Below, piece by piece: positions 1 to 5,062 of a stretch of 5,062 nt of DNA (its first letter is position 1; each line of letters begins with the position of its first letter). Made by a program: the position numbers and the translations under genes. The stretch is taken from the NCBI GenBank assembly GCA_030601485.1, contig JAUVTO010000147.1:1-5062 (forward strand). The letters are read 5' to 3'. Below the pieces are notes generated by a model. It worked only from the letters and a program-made list of their open reading frames with translations, made no database searches and had not been told where the DNA came from. Source of the stretch: Desulfobacterales bacterium. GTDB lineage: Bacteria > Desulfobacterota > Desulfobacteria > Desulfobacterales > UBA11574.

Positions 1-1341
1 GCCGAGCTCATGATCTGTCGTTGCAATGCCGCGGGCACAGCCCCGCCCGCTTTCACAATGCCCACAACGGACACATTCGAGGGCAACCAGTTCTGCGGTT
101 CCGATGACGACTCCGTCAGCCCCTAAGGCGATAGCCTTGGCCACATCCATTGCATTGCGGATGCCGCCGCTGGCAATTAAACAGATTTCATCCCGTATGC
201 CTTCTTCCTGCAAGAATTTGTGCACCTTGGGGATGGCATACTCGATGGGCATGGCAATGTTTTTTTTAGCGATATCCGGTGCGGCGCCTGTACCGCCGTA
301 ACTGCCGTCCAGGTGGACAATATGGGTTCCTGCGTGGTAGCTGCCAACAGCCACCATGTCAACATCCGTGGGTGTGGAGACTTTCACGGAGACAAGCGCT
401 TTTGGGTTGATCTCTTTAACCCAGTCCAAGTGCTTTTTATGATCTTCCACAGAATAGACGCTGTGAAACGGAAACGGCGAAAAGAGTGCATTCCCTACCA
501 CGGTTTCTCGCATGGCAGCGACTTCGGGAGTTACCTTATCACCCAGCAGGTGACCTCCCAGCCCGGGCTTGGCGCCCTGGGCGTACTTGAACTCCACCAT
601 GGGTGCATACAAGATGGTTTCTTCTCTTACTCCAAATAGACCGGTTGCTATCTGGGTAATGACATGTTCGGCATAGGGGAGTAGCTCTTGAGGATAACCT
701 CCTTCTCCGGTGCATGTAAGCGTGTTGAGCAGTGTAGCGGCATGGGCCCTCCCTACCATAACCGCCAAAGCTGTGGAACCATAGGACATGCCGCCGCCGT
801 AACACGGGATGGAGATGGTTTTCTGAGGGCGTCCATCACCGCGTTTATTCAGTTCGACACTGGTGTCAATCTCCTCGTCACTGATATCAAGGTAATCCTT
901 GGGATCTGCAGACCTGAAACGGATCTTATCAAAACCGCCGCCGGAGTTGCCAAGATTGTACTCCAGGTCAACAACCGGCAGGTCGCCGGTTTCCGCCATT
1001 TCCCAGTGGCCGATGAGCATCTCTGCGGTCCATCGGTAATCTCCCAGGGTTTCCAAGATTGGATTGCGGCGAAGTGTCAGGGCCTGTTCCGGGCACCGAT
1101 CGATACAGAAAAAATCATTTTCTTTGCATTTAAAACCGATACATTTATAATCTTTAGGACGCAATGGTTTGGAATAATCGTCATATCGCAGATGCACGCC
1201 ATAAGGGCAAAGCTCTGCGCACAAACCGCATGAGACACATCGGGCATTTCTCCGGATGGTGTATTTGCCTATGGGATTGCGAAACCGGTCCGGCATTTTG
1301 ATAACTTTCGGGAATTGAAAATCATTCTTTTTATTATTCAT
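1..1341 (-). CDS. gltB: Archaeal-type glutamate synthase FMN-barrel protein with N-terminal ferredoxin domain (3' end off window)
   Basis: An open frame of 447 codons begins with ATG at 1341 and has no stop before the left edge, so the C-terminus is missing. Residues 35-45 hold a ferredoxin motif (C35, C38, C41, C45 then P). C67, C72, C79 and C83 (then P) form a second, oddly spaced set. The rest is a glutamate synthase central/FMN barrel: GGGMSYGS (182-189), GEGGY (212-216), QGAKPGLGG (255-263), the lysine of KVS (K320), GGTGAAP (349-355), SGGI (391-394) and GADGVVIG (407-414). C423, C426, C429 and C435 occupy the place of the usual [3Fe-4S] cysteines. In this family the barrel makes glutamate from 2-oxoglutarate and ammonia using reduced flavin; the amidotransferase domain is normally a separate protein in archaeal-type enzymes, and none is visible here. 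The start lies 3 bp after the stop of the paralogous upstream gene. An AGGA lies 12 nt upstream, rather far, so coupled translation is likely. The alternative M16 has no Shine-Dalgarno sequence and would cut the N-terminus. The family is sure; the in vivo reaction is inferred. Confidence 0.9.
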   Translation of the reverse strand, partial: MNNKKNDFQFPKVIKMPDRFRNPIGKYTIRRNARCVSCGLCAELCPYGVHLRYDDYSKPLRPKDYKCIGFKCKENDFFCIDRCPEQALTLRRNPILETLGDYRWTAEMLIGHWEMAETGDLPVVDLEYNLGNSGGGFDKIRFRSADPKDYLDISDEEIDTSVELNKRGDGRPQKTISIPCYGGGMSYGSTALAVMVGRAHAATLLNTLTCTGEGGYPQELLPYAEHVITQIATGLFGVREETILYAPMVEFKYAQGAKPGLGGHLLGDKVTPEVAAMRETVVGNALFSPFPFHSVYSVEDHKKHLDWVKEINPKALVSVKVSTPTDVDMVAVGSYHAGTHIVHLDGSYGGTGAAPDIAKKNIAMPIEYAIPKVHKFLQEEGIRDEICLIASGGIRNAMDVAKAIALGADGVVIGTAELVALECVRCGHCESGRGCARGIATTDHELG

Positions 1342-1344
1342 CTT

Positions 1345-2754
1345 TTATTTGATTCCTGCTATTTTTCTTTTGCCGAATATGGGGCCGAAGTTTTCCATTT
1401 CCAGATCCTCGAACCACATGGAGCGGCTGACTTCACCTCTCAGCCTTCTGGCTTCCCGGATGCCCATGGCTCCCATAACCTCGATTAACTGGTTGTGCCA
1501 GGCGCCAATGAGATTGACGATTCTCCGGCTGCCCCATTCCGGATTGATTTGATGGTCTATCTTTGCCGGACAGGGCAGATCGTTTCGACATTGGTAGCAT
1601 AGCCGGCACTCAAGAGCGACTAACAGGGGGATATCAACGATAACACCGTCGGCACCGCAAATAATCGATTTGGCCATATGCTCGGCCATGGCGATCCCTC
1701 CGGAAAATACCAGATTGATTTTTTGTCTGACGAAGTTATCCACCAGCTTTAGGTGAATCTCCCGAATCATTTCCTTTAAAAATATAGGATGTTCAGCATG
1801 AAGTTCTTTGCCATGATCATCGGCATAAAAATGAAGGGTGTCCACTTCGGCTGAGGAAAGTTCCAGAGCACGGGAAGCGGCCTTTGAATCCAGCGGAATG
1901 CCGATGACAATAAAACTATCCGGTTTTATTGCACGAATCTCAGTAATCGTTTTTTCGATATCAAGGGCGTCCGCCAGTTCTACCACCCGGCTTTTGAGGA
2001 TAAGCTCTTTGTAATCCATGTAATTTTCACAAGTTAAACAAGGAACAAGAGTATCGGCGTATGGACTCAAAACCTTATGGTCTTGGGGCCGGATCAGCAT
2101 TAAGGTTCCCAGAGCCTGTGCCGCCCTAACTGCTGACAAAAGAATTTGTTCATTTAAAATAAGCGTTGCCGGTAACTGAAACATCAACGGGATCGGAAGC
2201 TCCAAAATGGGAGGCACATCCGAAGCCAAGGACATATCGGCATTAAACCTCAGGGGCGTGGCTCTACGGGAGATTTCGAAACAGGTATTGATATACTCGC
2301 GGCCGTGGATACCGTCTCTTGTGGGACGAACAATTTCAGACATATCGGTCCACATGGAATCGAAATCGGCGGCAACAAAAGGGCCGCGATAGCCGGCTCC
2401 GGAAACCGGAATTTTACCGGTATGGGCTTGATACCAGAGACTGTTGATAATATCAGGTTTCCAGTAGTCGTCTCCCAGCGTACGGTATTCCGGATTAATC
2501 ACCCGGGAAAAAATGCCTTTTGTACATTCTTGCACACAACGAAAACAGCTCTGACAGGTATACAGGTATTCCGGTTCGTTCATCGTGCTAAAATGCTTAT
2601 AATTGTCCCTGAAAATTCCATAGATACATTTTTTTTTGACGCACTCTTTGCAGCTGCCGGCACAATCTTCCCGGAACTCAACCGTGGCGTATTTGCCGAT
2701 GGGGTTGTACCTTGGCTCTGCTGTTTTTATCGAAATATGATACTTCTTGGGCAT
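1345..2754 (-). CDS. Degenerate glutamate synthase-like FMN-barrel paralogue with ferredoxin domain
   Basis: This complete 469-aa protein is collinear with the next gene down (start 1341). They share NPIGKY (residues 17-22), the ferredoxin region, TLGD..W (92-98) and A.TG..PV (110-117). They also share SGGI (351-354), GADGV (367-371) and VALEC (379-383). Cysteines C31, C35, C38, C43 and C67, C70, C73, C77 fit two iron-sulfur clusters. C383, C386, C389 and C395 form a third set, and C239/C242 make an extra CxxC. The glutamate synthase signatures are absent: no QGAKPG, no GGTGA (the aligned stretch reads YADDHGKELHAEHP, 310-323), and G285 where the paralogue has lysine (VIGIP versus VKVST). The phosphate-binding end of the barrel looks intact, so flavin may still bind. 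I infer a non-catalytic or repurposed partner, perhaps electron-transferring, that works with the intact paralogue. The start is supported by GGAG 5 nt upstream. The C-terminus (about 406-469) continues past the Cys set with the helical tail expected for the family. No signal peptide or membrane segment is seen, so it is probably cytoplasmic. Confidence 0.85.
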   Translation of the reverse strand: MPKKYHISIKTAEPRYNPIGKYATVEFREDCAGSCKECVKKKCIYGIFRDNYKHFSTMNEPEYLYTCQSCFRCVQECTKGIFSRVINPEYRTLGDDYWKPDIINSLWYQAHTGKIPVSGAGYRGPFVAADFDSMWTDMSEIVRPTRDGIHGREYINTCFEISRRATPLRFNADMSLASDVPPILELPIPLMFQLPATLILNEQILLSAVRAAQALGTLMLIRPQDHKVLSPYADTLVPCLTCENYMDYKELILKSRVVELADALDIEKTITEIRAIKPDSFIVIGIPLDSKAASRALELSSAEVDTLHFYADDHGKELHAEHPIFLKEMIREIHLKLVDNFVRQKINLVFSGGIAMAEHMAKSIICGADGVIVDIPLLVALECRLCYQCRNDLPCPAKIDHQINPEWGSRRIVNLIGAWHNQLIEVMGAMGIREARRLRGEVSRSMWFEDLEMENFGPIFGKRKIAGIK

Positions 2755-2759
2755 AAAAT

Positions 2760-2763
2760 CTCC
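2760..2763 (-). promoter_or_regulatory. Ribosome binding site of the 469-aa paralogue
   Basis: The minus strand reads GGAG followed by a 5-nt spacer (ATTTT) and the ATG at 2754. This supports that start for the first gene of the left block. Confidence 0.6.
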
Positions 2764-2786
2764 GTTTTCAATTGTCGATTGTCCAT

Positions 2787-2815
2787 TGAATATTGATGGA
2801 TTCGTAAAAAGTCAA
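2787..2815 (-). promoter_or_regulatory. Weak sigma70-like promoter candidate for the left block
   Basis: On the minus strand TTGACT (2815-2810, five of six to the -35 consensus) is followed after 17 nt by TATTCA (2792-2787, only three of six to the -10 consensus). Transcription would begin near 2780 and leave a leader of about 26 nt before the ATG at 2754. The position fits the start of a separate transcription unit after a 450-bp gap, but the -10 match is poor. It lies almost entirely within the left arm of an inverted repeat. Confidence 0.22.
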
Positions 2816-2932
2816 AATTTACAGGATTCTCCAATTCAGTATTCTGACAACAAACTTAAATAATTCGTAATTCCTGAATCCCTAAATTTCTAAATCCATG
2901 TAAAAAAGACTTTTTACATGGGCATCAATATT
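2789..2932. repeat. Imperfect inverted repeat element 1 (25-bp arms)
   Basis: The left arm 2789-2813 and the reverse complement of the right arm 2908-2932 both begin AATATTGATG and end GTAAAAAGTC. The five bases between these blocks differ. The arms enclose 94 bp of AT-rich sequence with no coding potential. The size (144 bp), terminal inverted arms and lack of an open frame resemble a MITE-like or other non-autonomous palindromic repeat. No target-site duplication was recognised. Other copies in the genome would be needed to call it mobile. Confidence 0.5.
2896..2921. repeat. Perfect hairpin with 11-bp arms
   Basis: CCATGTAAAAA is followed by the loop AGAC and then TTTTTACATGG, an exact inverted repeat. 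It overlaps the right arm of inverted repeat element 1. The arms are AT-rich and no T-run follows on either strand, so it does not look like a standard intrinsic terminator. It could be a transcript-end structure or simply part of the repeat. Confidence 0.65.
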
Positions 2933-3034
2933 GACTATTAAAAAAACTCTATAAGTCCTCAATCATCAATCATTAGTTCCTTATTTACAATTTTTGCGTT
3001 TTTTATGGCAAAAATATCTAAATTTATTGAGTGT

Positions 3035-3182
3035 GAAGTGCCTAAAGTGACCTAAAGTGCCTAAAGTTAAGGTATTCTGTCAATTTTATCTAAAACAGAT
3101 AGCCGGAGCGTAGCGACTCCTTCACGCGGCGCAAGCGCCTGCGCTGCGCGAACTTTAGATCACTTCAAACTTTAGGTCACTT
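3035..3182. repeat. Imperfect inverted repeat element 2 made of 'cctaaagt' units
   Basis: The left side carries three tandem CCTAAAGT units (3041-3048, 3051-3058, 3060-3067). The right side carries two inverted relatives (3152-3159 ACTTTAGA and 3169-3176 ACTTTAGG). A 14-bp block, AAGTGACCTAAAGT at 3045-3058, is matched exactly in inverse at 3169-3182. The inner units (3055-3068 with 3151-3165) pair with one indel and one substitution. The enclosed core contains short stems at 3087-3101 and about 3104-3120 and a GC-rich hairpin at 3121-3152. The whole could fold as a cruciform or a branched RNA. It begins 24 bp past the metF stop, so it would sit in the 3' end of that transcript. It looks like a dispersed palindromic repeat, but copy number is unknown. 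Confidence 0.6.
3121..3152. repeat. GC-rich hairpin at the core of element 2
   Basis: CGCGGCGCA (3125-3133) pairs with TGCGCTGCG (3140-3148) over nine positions with a single G-T wobble and the loop AGCGCC. After one mismatch the stem continues for three more pairs (TTC 3121-3123 with GAA 3150-3152). It is the most stable-looking structure in the gap. No T-run follows on the minus strand, so a Rho-independent terminator is not supported. A role in 3'-end protection of the metF transcript is possible but unproven. Confidence 0.55.
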
Positions 3183-3190
3183 GTAACTTC

Positions 3191-3205
3191 CCCGGTTTAT
3201 CCGGG
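3191..3205 (-). other. Small hairpin abutting the metF stop codon
   Basis: Directly after the metF TGA the minus strand reads CCCGG, a 5-nt loop ATAAA, then CCGGG. The 5-bp all-GC stem touches the stop codon, and what follows (GGAAGTTAC) is not a T-run. It may mark the transcript end together with element 2, but it is not a convincing intrinsic terminator by itself. Confidence 0.35.
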
Positions 3206-4129
3206 TCAGGGTCTTGGTGTAAGGCCGGACGCCTCGACGATTTGGCCTACGATTTCTTCCCACTCAATCGCCATAATATGAACACCGTGAACCCCTTCAA
3301 TTTCACGTAGTTCGGCAATCGTCTCCAGGCAGATTTTTAGACCCTCTTCAATCGCCTTTTCCTTGGGAACTCCCGCCATTCGTTTGATCAGAGGTTCAGG
3401 CACGTCCATGCCGGCCACTTTGTTATTCATAAACCTGGCCATACCGGCTGATTTCATCGGGGTTACGCCGCCAAGAATATGAACCTTTTCGGAGAGGCCC
3501 TCATCTCGAGCCATTTTCATCCACTCTTTGAATCGATCCATGTTGTAGATGCACTGGGTCTGAATGAAATCAGCACCGGCATCAATTTTTTTCGCCAGAC
3601 GGATTACTCGATATTCAAAAGGATCGGCAAAAGGATTGGCGGCGGCTCCGATAAACATTCGGGGCGGGCCGTTCAGTTCGAATCCGCTCATGTCTTTTCC
3701 TTGTTCCCGCATGGTCTGTACGGTCCGGATAAGATTCATGGAATCGATATCAAAAACGTTTAAGGCATCGGGCTGGCTGCCGAAGCTCTGATGATCTCCC
3801 GAAAGACAAAGAATATTTTTGATGCCCAAAGAGTAGGCGCCCATAATATCCGATTGCAGGGCGATCCGGTTCCGATCCCGGGTGACCATTTGCATGACAG
3901 GTTCCAGACCCATTTGTAACAGATGAGAGCAGGCCGCTATGCTCGACATTCTCACAATAGCGGTTTGATTGTCGGTTACGTTTACCGCATCTACGTACCC
4001 TTTTAATAATTCGCCTTTTTTTCGGACAACCTCAGGATTTGCTCCCCTGGGAGGACCGCATTCGGCGGTAACGGCAAAGTCTCCTTTTGATAAAATTTCC
4101 TGCAATCTGCTTTGTGCGTTCATATTCAT
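3206..4129 (-). CDS. metF: Methylenetetrahydrofolate reductase, catalytic subunit MetF
   Basis: This 307-aa protein is a MetF-type TIM barrel that interconverts 5,10-methylene- and 5-methyl-tetrahydrofolate using bound flavin, the last methyl-branch step before methyl transfer to the corrinoid protein. Family motifs appear in order: AECGPP (22-27, with E23 at the catalytic glutamate position), NVTDN (50-54), EPVMQMVTRDRNR (76-88), LSGDHQ (109-114, with D112 at the folate-contacting aspartate position), GAAANP (161-166) and FIQTQCIYN (188-196, with Q192). The length is normal for the family. I place the start at the ATG 4129-4127, which overlaps the metV stop as ATGA and has GAGAGAGGA 9 nt upstream. 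A longer reading from 4186 would add 19 residues that lie inside the metV coding sequence and are not family-like. A second ATG at 4123 is possible. Adjacent metV implies a MetFV heteromer that takes electrons from an iron-sulfur partner and does not bind NAD(P)H itself. The assignment is firm; the physiological direction (acetate synthesis or oxidation) cannot be told. Confidence 0.95.
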   Translation of the reverse strand: MNMNAQSRLQEILSKGDFAVTAECGPPRGANPEVVRKKGELLKGYVDAVNVTDNQTAIVRMSSIAACSHLLQMGLEPVMQMVTRDRNRIALQSDIMGAYSLGIKNILCLSGDHQSFGSQPDALNVFDIDSMNLIRTVQTMREQGKDMSGFELNGPPRMFIGAAANPFADPFEYRVIRLAKKIDAGADFIQTQCIYNMDRFKEWMKMARDEGLSEKVHILGGVTPMKSAGMARFMNNKVAGMDVPEPLIKRMAGVPKEKAIEEGLKICLETIAELREIEGVHGVHIMAIEWEEIVGQIVEASGLTPRP

Positions 4130-4794
4130 ATCATATGATCCTCTCTCACCAGTTTTCTTGGGCCTCCTGAAAGGCTGGTGCGCCAATTTTTCGGGGGAAT
4201 ATACCTCCTTAAGCTATGCATCTGTCCCAATGCCTTAAGCCGGTCAATAATGAGTTGCCAGGCGCAATCCGTCTCAGGATTAATCTCGCATTTGCCGTTC
4301 TGTGATCCGCCGCAGGGGCCGTTCAAAAGTTTTTTGGCGCATCGGGTTACCGGGCAAATTCCCCCGAATATGTCCAGTCTGCAATCCCCGCAGCCGGAAC
4401 ACTCCTCGGTAAAGATGCCCTGTTTTTCCAGGACGCCAATGAAGGTGGTATTGACACCGGGCATCACGGGGGTTCTGGCAAACCCCCTGGCAAGAGCCTG
4501 AACGCCTGCGCCGCAGGCCAAAGATAATACCCCCTCGTTACGAGAGACGGCCGGTGCGCTTTCTTGAATAAATTCGTCTTCACACTGGCGTTCTATGGTA
4601 AATTCTTCGATTTCGATTTCCTTACCGTCTTTTTTACAGGCCAGTCTCAGAGCGGATGCAAGCACGGCGACTTCATCCTCTCCTCCGGCAAAACAGGTTT
4701 TCATGCAAGTGCCACAGCCCAGAATAAGGATTTTCTTATAGGGTGCTATGATTTCCTTGATTTCCGATAATGGTTTTTGTTCTGCAACGATCAT
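4126..4794 (-). CDS. metV: MTHFR-associated iron-sulfur/zinc protein MetV (methylenetetrahydrofolate reductase C-terminal domain family)
   Basis: This complete 222-aa protein has the cysteine pattern of MetV, the small partner of MetF in acetogens and other Wood-Ljungdahl anaerobes. An N-terminal GCGTCMKTC (26-34; C27, C30, C34) is followed by C53, C71 and C94. A dense C-terminal set comes next: C132, C135, C138, C147, C152, then NGPCGGSQNGKCE (158-170; C161, C169) and C177. GPCGG..NG.CE is the recognisable signature of the domain also found fused to MetF in some organisms. The cysteines are expected to hold iron-sulfur clusters, possibly also zinc, that pass electrons to MetF flavin. The ATG at 4794 has GGAG 7 nt upstream and lies 29 bp after the MvhD-like gene. 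The 3' end overlaps metF by ATGA, consistent with a stable MetFV complex made in matched amounts. No signal peptide or membrane segment is visible, so the protein should be cytoplasmic. Confidence 0.93.
   Translation of the reverse strand: MIVAEQKPLSEIKEIIAPYKKILILGCGTCMKTCFAGGEDEVAVLASALRLACKKDGKEIEIEEFTIERQCEDEFIQESAPAVSRNEGVLSLACGAGVQALARGFARTPVMPGVNTTFIGVLEKQGIFTEECSGCGDCRLDIFGGICPVTRCAKKLLNGPCGGSQNGKCEINPETDCAWQLIIDRLKALGQMHSLRRYIPPKNWRTSLSGGPRKLVREDHMI
4139..4147 (-). promoter_or_regulatory. Ribosome binding site that fixes the metF start
   Basis: The minus strand carries GAGAGAGGA inside the end of metV, with 9 nt to the ATG at 4129. Together with the ATGA overlap this favours translationally coupled initiation at 4129 over the more distant in-frame ATG at 4186. 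Confidence 0.6.
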
Positions 4795-4801
4795 AGATTA
4801 A

Positions 4802-4805
4802 CTCC
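4802..4805 (-). promoter_or_regulatory. Ribosome binding site of metV
   Basis: GGAG on the minus strand sits 7 nt before the ATG at 4794. Two ATGs slightly further upstream are out of frame, so this start is well defined. Confidence 0.6.
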
Positions 4806-4823
4806 ATTCATGAGTCTATTGAT

Positions 4824-5062
4824 TCATGCGGCCGGGTTAGGACCCAACCCAGTCAGATTTTTCAGTACATCACCTATTATTTGAGTTGCTGCGGCATTAT
4901 CTCCCGCAGCAATATTACTTAAAGACAACCGCCGACCGTCTATGCCGATTTCATCCAGCAAATTTTTGACCCAAGCAACCCGTTTTTTTGCTCTTATGTT
5001 GCCCTCAACATAACGGCACTGCCCTTGGGGGCAGGCCAGCACGACCACCCCATCTGCTCCGG
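4824..5062 (-). CDS. mvhD: MvhD/FlpD-like iron-sulfur protein, C-terminal fragment (5' end off window)
   Basis: The frame enters from the right edge and stops at 4824; 78 complete codons are visible. The GTG at 5048 is only an internal valine, because in-frame codons GGA GCA GAT GGG precede it and give GADGVVVLACPQGQC. GADGV.VL.C....C.Y.EGN, then R...(L)L..IGI...R, and a C-terminal LGP match the end of the methyl-viologen-reducing hydrogenase delta subunit family. In that family a [2Fe-2S] cluster links a hydrogenase, formate dehydrogenase or other donor to HdrA. The two cysteines of CPQGQC are visible; the N-terminal cysteines are outside the window. Its place 29 bp ahead of metV suggests it ferries electrons in a MetFV-Hdr-MvhD type assembly. 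It could instead be the C-terminal domain of an HdrA-MvhD fusion, which the window cannot resolve. Confidence 0.85.
   Translation of the reverse strand, partial: GADGVVVLACPQGQCRYVEGNIRAKKRVAWVKNLLDEIGIDGRRLSLSNIAAGDNAAATQIIGDVLKNLTGLGPNPAA

Larger units (their letters stand above)
2755..3205. other. Gene-free intergenic region with two palindromic elements
   Basis: About 450 bp separate metF from the left block. The part from 2760 to about 3030 is very AT-rich and the GC-rich core at 3103-3150 contrasts sharply with it. I see no open frame with a ribosome binding site, no tRNA and no recognisable riboswitch on either strand. The content is two imperfect inverted-repeat elements, several smaller hairpins and a weak promoter candidate, given separately. 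The long gap and repeats suggest that the MTHFR genes and the glutamate synthase-like genes are separate transcription units. Confidence 0.7.

Noticed and set aside
220..639. A 139-codon open frame on the plus strand
   Set aside because: It is antisense to the FMN-barrel coding sequence, which contains GGTGAAP and QGAKPG in the minus frame; the plus frame shows no recognisable domain.
688..1233. A 181-codon open frame on the plus strand
   Set aside because: It lies wholly antisense to the motif-rich glutamate synthase-like gene, has no family motifs or convincing ribosome binding site, and is a codon-usage shadow.
2305..2796. A 163-codon plus-strand frame running from inside the 469-aa gene into the gap
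   Set aside because: It is antisense to conserved ferredoxin cysteines and ends in repeat sequence; it has no motif or initiation support.
2896..2921. Intrinsic terminator at the perfect hairpin
   Set aside because: The stem is AT-rich and no T-run follows the stem on either strand, so the standard terminator pattern is not met.
2991..3014. TTTTTGC/GCAAAAA hairpin as a terminator
   Set aside because: A 7-bp AT-rich stem with a 10-nt loop in AT-rich DNA is likely to arise by chance.
3041..3067. CRISPR-like array from the repeated CCTAAAGT units
   Set aside because: The units are 8 bp with 1-2 bp between them and have inverted partners nearby; there are no spacers or cas genes.
4824..5048. 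A short complete gene starting with GTG at 5048
   Set aside because: The frame stays open to the window edge and the residues before the GTG (GADG) belong to the MvhD family motif, so the GTG is internal.

Overview
The window looks like chromosome from an anaerobic bacterium that runs the Wood-Ljungdahl (reductive acetyl-CoA) pathway. A sulfate-reducing or related Desulfobacterota lineage is the most likely source. This is inferred from the gene content (MvhD-like protein, MetV and MetF in a row), the many iron-sulfur proteins, the moderate GC of the genes and the palindromic intergenic repeats. No rRNA or other taxonomic marker is present. All five recognisable genes lie on the minus strand, so the reading order is from high to low coordinates.

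Right block (5062 to 3206): the C-terminal part of an MvhD/FlpD-like iron-sulfur protein enters from the right edge. It is followed after 29 bp by metV, the cysteine-rich partner subunit of methylenetetrahydrofolate reductase. metF, the catalytic subunit, overlaps metV by an ATGA stop/start. This arrangement matches the MetFV/HdrA/MvhD type of MTHFR module, in which electrons pass between an Hdr/Mvh unit and the C1 carrier. An hdrA gene would be expected just beyond the right edge but cannot be seen.

Middle (3205 to 2755): about 450 bp without a gene. It holds two separate imperfect inverted-repeat elements. One is AT-rich (2789-2932) and contains or abuts a perfect 11-bp-arm hairpin. The other (about 3035-3182) is built from 'cctaaagt' units around a GC-rich hairpin core. 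A weak promoter candidate for the left block overlaps the first element.

Left block (2754 to 1): two collinear, clearly paralogous proteins of the archaeal-type, ferredoxin-fused glutamate synthase (FMN barrel) family, with only 3 bp between them. The second keeps the glutamate synthase hallmark motifs and runs off the left edge, with 447 codons visible. The first (469 aa) keeps the overall layout, the iron-sulfur cysteines and the end of the flavin-binding barrel. It has lost the GGTGA and QGAKPG motifs and a conserved lysine, so it is probably a structural or electron-transfer partner, not a glutamate synthase. This degenerate/intact pair beside a bifurcation-type MTHFR module is the most interesting feature of the window.
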